Source of the DNA: Methylophilaceae bacterium UBA7525
Lineage (GTDB): Bacteria > Pseudomonadota > Gammaproteobacteria > Burkholderiales > Methylophilaceae
Length of the DNA stretch: 7,900 nt
Direction: 5' to 3'
NCBI GenBank assembly: GCA_002479405.1
Contig: DLMX01000063.1
Location: 1,796 to 9,695, forward strand
Shown here: positions 6,583-7,900 of the stretch, piece by piece
Position numbering within the stretch: position 1 is the stretch's first letter
Layout of the letters: every line of letters begins with the position of its first letter
Position numbers and translations under genes: made by a program
The notes under the pieces: generated by a model
What the model was told of the DNA's origin: nothing
Databases searched by the model: none
Seen by the model: only the letters and a program-made list of their open reading frames with translations

Positions 6583-6717
6583 CTAGACTGCTAGACGTGC
6601 ACGGCCCTTGGCGCGACGTGCAGCAATCACAGCGCGACCACCACGGGTCTTCATGCGCACCAGAAAACCGTGTGTACGTGCACGGCGAACTTTGGATGGT
6701 TGGTAGGTACGTTTCAT
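6583..6717 (-). CDS. rpmH: Ribosomal protein bL34
   Basis: This 44-residue, strongly basic protein of the large ribosomal subunit reads MKRTYQPSKVRRARTHGFLV, then RMKTRGGRAVIAARRAKGRA and RLAV, almost the standard bL34 sequence at its standard length. It ends at a TAG complementary to 6583-6585. GGAG on the minus strand (6728-6725) lies 7 bases before the ATG and makes a good ribosome binding site. It is the first gene of the rpmH-rnpA-yidD-yidC-mnmE operon, divergent from dnaA, as in most bacteria. A consensus -35 and a fair -10 stand upstream. I see no clear terminator in the 67 bases between rpmH and rnpA. Confidence 0.98.
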   Translation of the reverse strand: MKRTYQPSKVRRARTHGFLVRMKTRGGRAVIAARRAKGRARLAV

Positions 6718-6760
6718 TACAAATCTCCGGTAACTTCACTATATTTCAAGTAAGACCGCG

Positions 6761-6790
6761 ATTTAACACGATTTCGCCTTGTTTTGTCAA
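6761..6790 (-). promoter_or_regulatory. Sigma70-type promoter of the rpmH operon
   Basis: On the minus strand a perfect TTGACA -35 (6790-6785) is followed after 18 bases by TTAAAT (6766-6761), a 4/6 match to the -10. Transcription would start near 6754, leaving about 36 untranslated bases before the rpmH ATG, with the Shine-Dalgarno inside. The DnaA box at 6824-6832 lies about 70 bases upstream of that start. Confidence 0.62.
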
Positions 6791-6803
6791 TGTTTATTTA
6801 GTT

Positions 6804-6832
6804 TGTGAATTAAGCGAAAACGCTGTGGATAA
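6804..6832 (-). promoter_or_regulatory. DnaA boxes: perfect TTATCCACA plus one near match
   Basis: TGTGGATAA at 6824-6832 is the reverse complement of the strict DnaA box TTATCCACA. TGTGAATTA at 6804-6812, 20 bases away in the same orientation, differs from the relaxed consensus TTATNCACA at one position. They lie in an AT-rich stretch between rpmH and dnaA, where they could serve dnaA autoregulation, the origin, or both. I found no further good boxes in this gap. Confidence 0.8.
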
Positions 6833-6837
6833 GTTCG

Positions 6838-6843
6838 AATAAT
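6838..6843 (+). promoter_or_regulatory. Weak candidate -10 for dnaA
   Basis: AATAAT matches TATAAT at 5/6 positions and lies just downstream of the perfect DnaA box. No acceptable -35 is found at 16-18 bases. If it is used, the dnaA leader would be about 215 bases long and bound DnaA would cover the promoter, an arrangement suited to autorepression. This is speculative. Confidence 0.22.
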
Positions 6844-6869
6844 AGGGCTAAAATTAATCCCACTTTAGA

Positions 6870-7033
6870 GCTAACCTGACTTCATTCAGCTGCAGCAGTA
6901 TTGCAGACCATTTCACCACCTTGCTCCTGTCTTTCCGGGTACGAGGCCGAAAAACAAAGGTCAGTAAAAAAGACCTGAATCTCAAGGTTAGCCACAACAC
7001 CCGGATACCTTAAAAGAACATACCGGGCTAACC
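6870..7033 (+). repeat. Competing inverted repeats in the dnaA leader
   Basis: The element AGGTTAGCC at 6985-6993 can pair with GCTAACCT at 6870-6877 on its left, or with GGCTAACC at 7026-7033 on its right, but not with both. The right-hand pairing can be extended inside by CCCGG (7000-7004) with CCGGG (7023-7027). A small hairpin, AGGTC/GACCT at 6958-6976, lies inside the left pairing. Folding and any role are inferred. Confidence 0.4.
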
Positions 7034-7067
7034 ATTCTTACATACTAATAGAGGTATCGGGCAACCG

Positions 7068-7900
7068 ATGGATAACTTTTGGTCGATTTGTCTGGGGCGT
7101 TTTCAGCAAGAGCTATCCGCACAGCAATTCAACACATGGATCAAACCACTTGAATTCGAGTCCCATAACGGCTCCTGGCGCCTGCTTGCGCCCAATCGCT
7201 TCGTACAGCAATGGGTCAAGGATCGTTTTCTTGATCGCATCCGCCTGATTGCAGAAGAGGTAGTTGCCCAACCAGTCGAAATCGAACTGGCGGTCGCCAC
7301 AAAAAAGGCAAAATCCCTCAATGGCGCAGAAACTGACGCTTTCAGCAAACAACTGGCAGAACAACAAACTGACAGCAAAATCCAGATAGCGCTTCATTCC
7401 ACAACAAAAGCTGATATTACATTACCCACCGACAAAATCGCTGCCAAGCCCGCCAAAAAAACCAAGACCAGCAGCGAGCTCTGCGGACTCAACCCCAGTT
7501 TCAATTTTGATAACTTTGTCACAGGCAAGGCCAATCAACTGGCGCGGGCTGCTGCTATCCAGGTTGCCGAAAATCCGGGTACTGCTTACAACCCCTTATT
7601 CATCTATGGCGGTGTCGGTCTCGGCAAGACCCATTTGCTGCAAGCCATAGGCAATCACCTCAAGCAATTGAATCCGGATGCCAAGATCCGCTATCTGCAT
7701 GCCGAACGCTACGTATCAGACGTGGTGAAAGCCTATGAACACAAGGCATTTGACGAATTCAAGCGCCAGTATCATTCACTGGATCTGCTGCTGATAGATG
7801 ATATCCAGTTCTTCGCCAAGAAGAGCCGCACTCAGGAAGAGTTCTTCTATGCATTCAATTCCCTGATCGAGGCCAAGAAGCAGATCATCATCACCTGCGA
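7068..7900 (+). CDS. dnaA: DnaA, chromosomal replication initiator; partial, C-terminus off the right edge
   Basis: DnaA binds origin boxes, oligomerises with ATP and melts oriC. The window holds 277 codons of a protein usually about 450-480 residues long. Domain I (about 1-78) begins MDNFWSICLGRFQQELSAQQ and includes FNTWIKPL, the DnaB/partner-binding fold. A Lys/Ala/Gln-rich linker, domain II, covers about 79-140. The AAA+ domain starts at LNPSFNFDNFVTGKANQLA, with Walker A GGVGLGKTH at 181-189 and Walker B LLIDDIQFF at 241-249. The sensor and DNA-binding domain IV with its box-recognition signature are beyond the edge. The ATG is chosen from family alignment. GAGG at 7051-7054 is the best Shine-Dalgarno, but at 13 bases it is far from the start. 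A DnaA box lies about 235 bases upstream, allowing autoregulation. In most bacteria dnaN follows. Confidence 0.98.
   Translation, partial: MDNFWSICLGRFQQELSAQQFNTWIKPLEFESHNGSWRLLAPNRFVQQWVKDRFLDRIRLIAEEVVAQPVEIELAVATKKAKSLNGAETDAFSKQLAEQQTDSKIQIALHSTTKADITLPTDKIAAKPAKKTKTSSELCGLNPSFNFDNFVTGKANQLARAAAIQVAENPGTAYNPLFIYGGVGLGKTHLLQAIGNHLKQLNPDAKIRYLHAERYVSDVVKAYEHKAFDEFKRQYHSLDLLLIDDIQFFAKKSRTQEEFFYAFNSLIEAKKQIIITC

Larger units (their letters stand above)
6718..7067. other. rpmH-dnaA divergent intergenic region; candidate part of oriC and dnaA leader
   Basis: No gene is seen in these 350 bases. The left part (about 6735-6860) is AT-rich and holds the rpmH promoter and two DnaA boxes. The right part (about 6865-7035) contains several short inverted repeats that could fold in the dnaA leader RNA. 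In some proteobacteria, for example Pseudomonas, oriC lies in this gap, so it is a reasonable candidate here. Only one perfect DnaA box is present, so the main origin could instead lie outside the window. Confidence 0.5.

Noticed and set aside
7069..7077. DnaA-box-like TGGATAACT at the dnaA start codon
   Set aside because: It matches TTATCCACA only in the TTATCCA part and is fixed by the conserved opening codons of dnaA.

Overview
The window is a chromosomal replication-origin neighbourhood of a proteobacterium. The gene set rpmH-rnpA-yidD-yidC-mnmE next to dnaA, with mnmG close by and two parS centromere sites, is the classic layout near oriC. Base composition is moderate (about 50% GC by eye). 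A cytochrome closely resembling Methylophilus methylotrophus cytochrome c'' suggests a betaproteobacterium, perhaps Methylophilales/Nitrosomonadales. That placement is inference from remembered family sequences, not from a search.

Layout from left to right. 1-1295 (-): N-terminal two thirds of mnmG, running off the left edge. 1296-1635: divergent intergenic region with a parS site and the promoter region of the cytochrome genes. 1636-2689 (+): a two-gene cassette for a periplasmic SHP/c''-type monohaem cytochrome c and a b561-type membrane cytochrome b. 2690-2758: a short convergent gap holding a perfect parS palindrome and a strong intrinsic terminator. 2759-6717 (-): the rpmH-rnpA-yidD-yidC-mnmE operon, transcribed away from dnaA, with a good sigma70-type promoter in front of rpmH. 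6718-7067: rpmH/dnaA divergent region with one perfect and one near-consensus DnaA box, an AT-rich stretch and a structured dnaA leader. 7068-7900 (+): dnaA up to just past Walker B, cut by the right edge.

The genes cover several jobs. DnaA starts replication, and the parS sites would load ParB for origin segregation. L34 and RnpA serve the ribosome and RNase P. YidD and YidC insert membrane proteins. MnmE and MnmG are the two subunits of one tRNA wobble-uridine modifying enzyme and here flank the cytochrome cassette. The cassette is the only non-housekeeping part and probably forms a membrane-to-periplasm electron transfer pair.

I see no mobile element, CRISPR array, tRNA or rRNA, and no clear undescribed system. 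The best points for a second look are the paired parS sites bracketing the cytochrome cassette, a perfect terminator-like hairpin inside the start of rnpA, and mutually exclusive inverted repeats in the dnaA leader.
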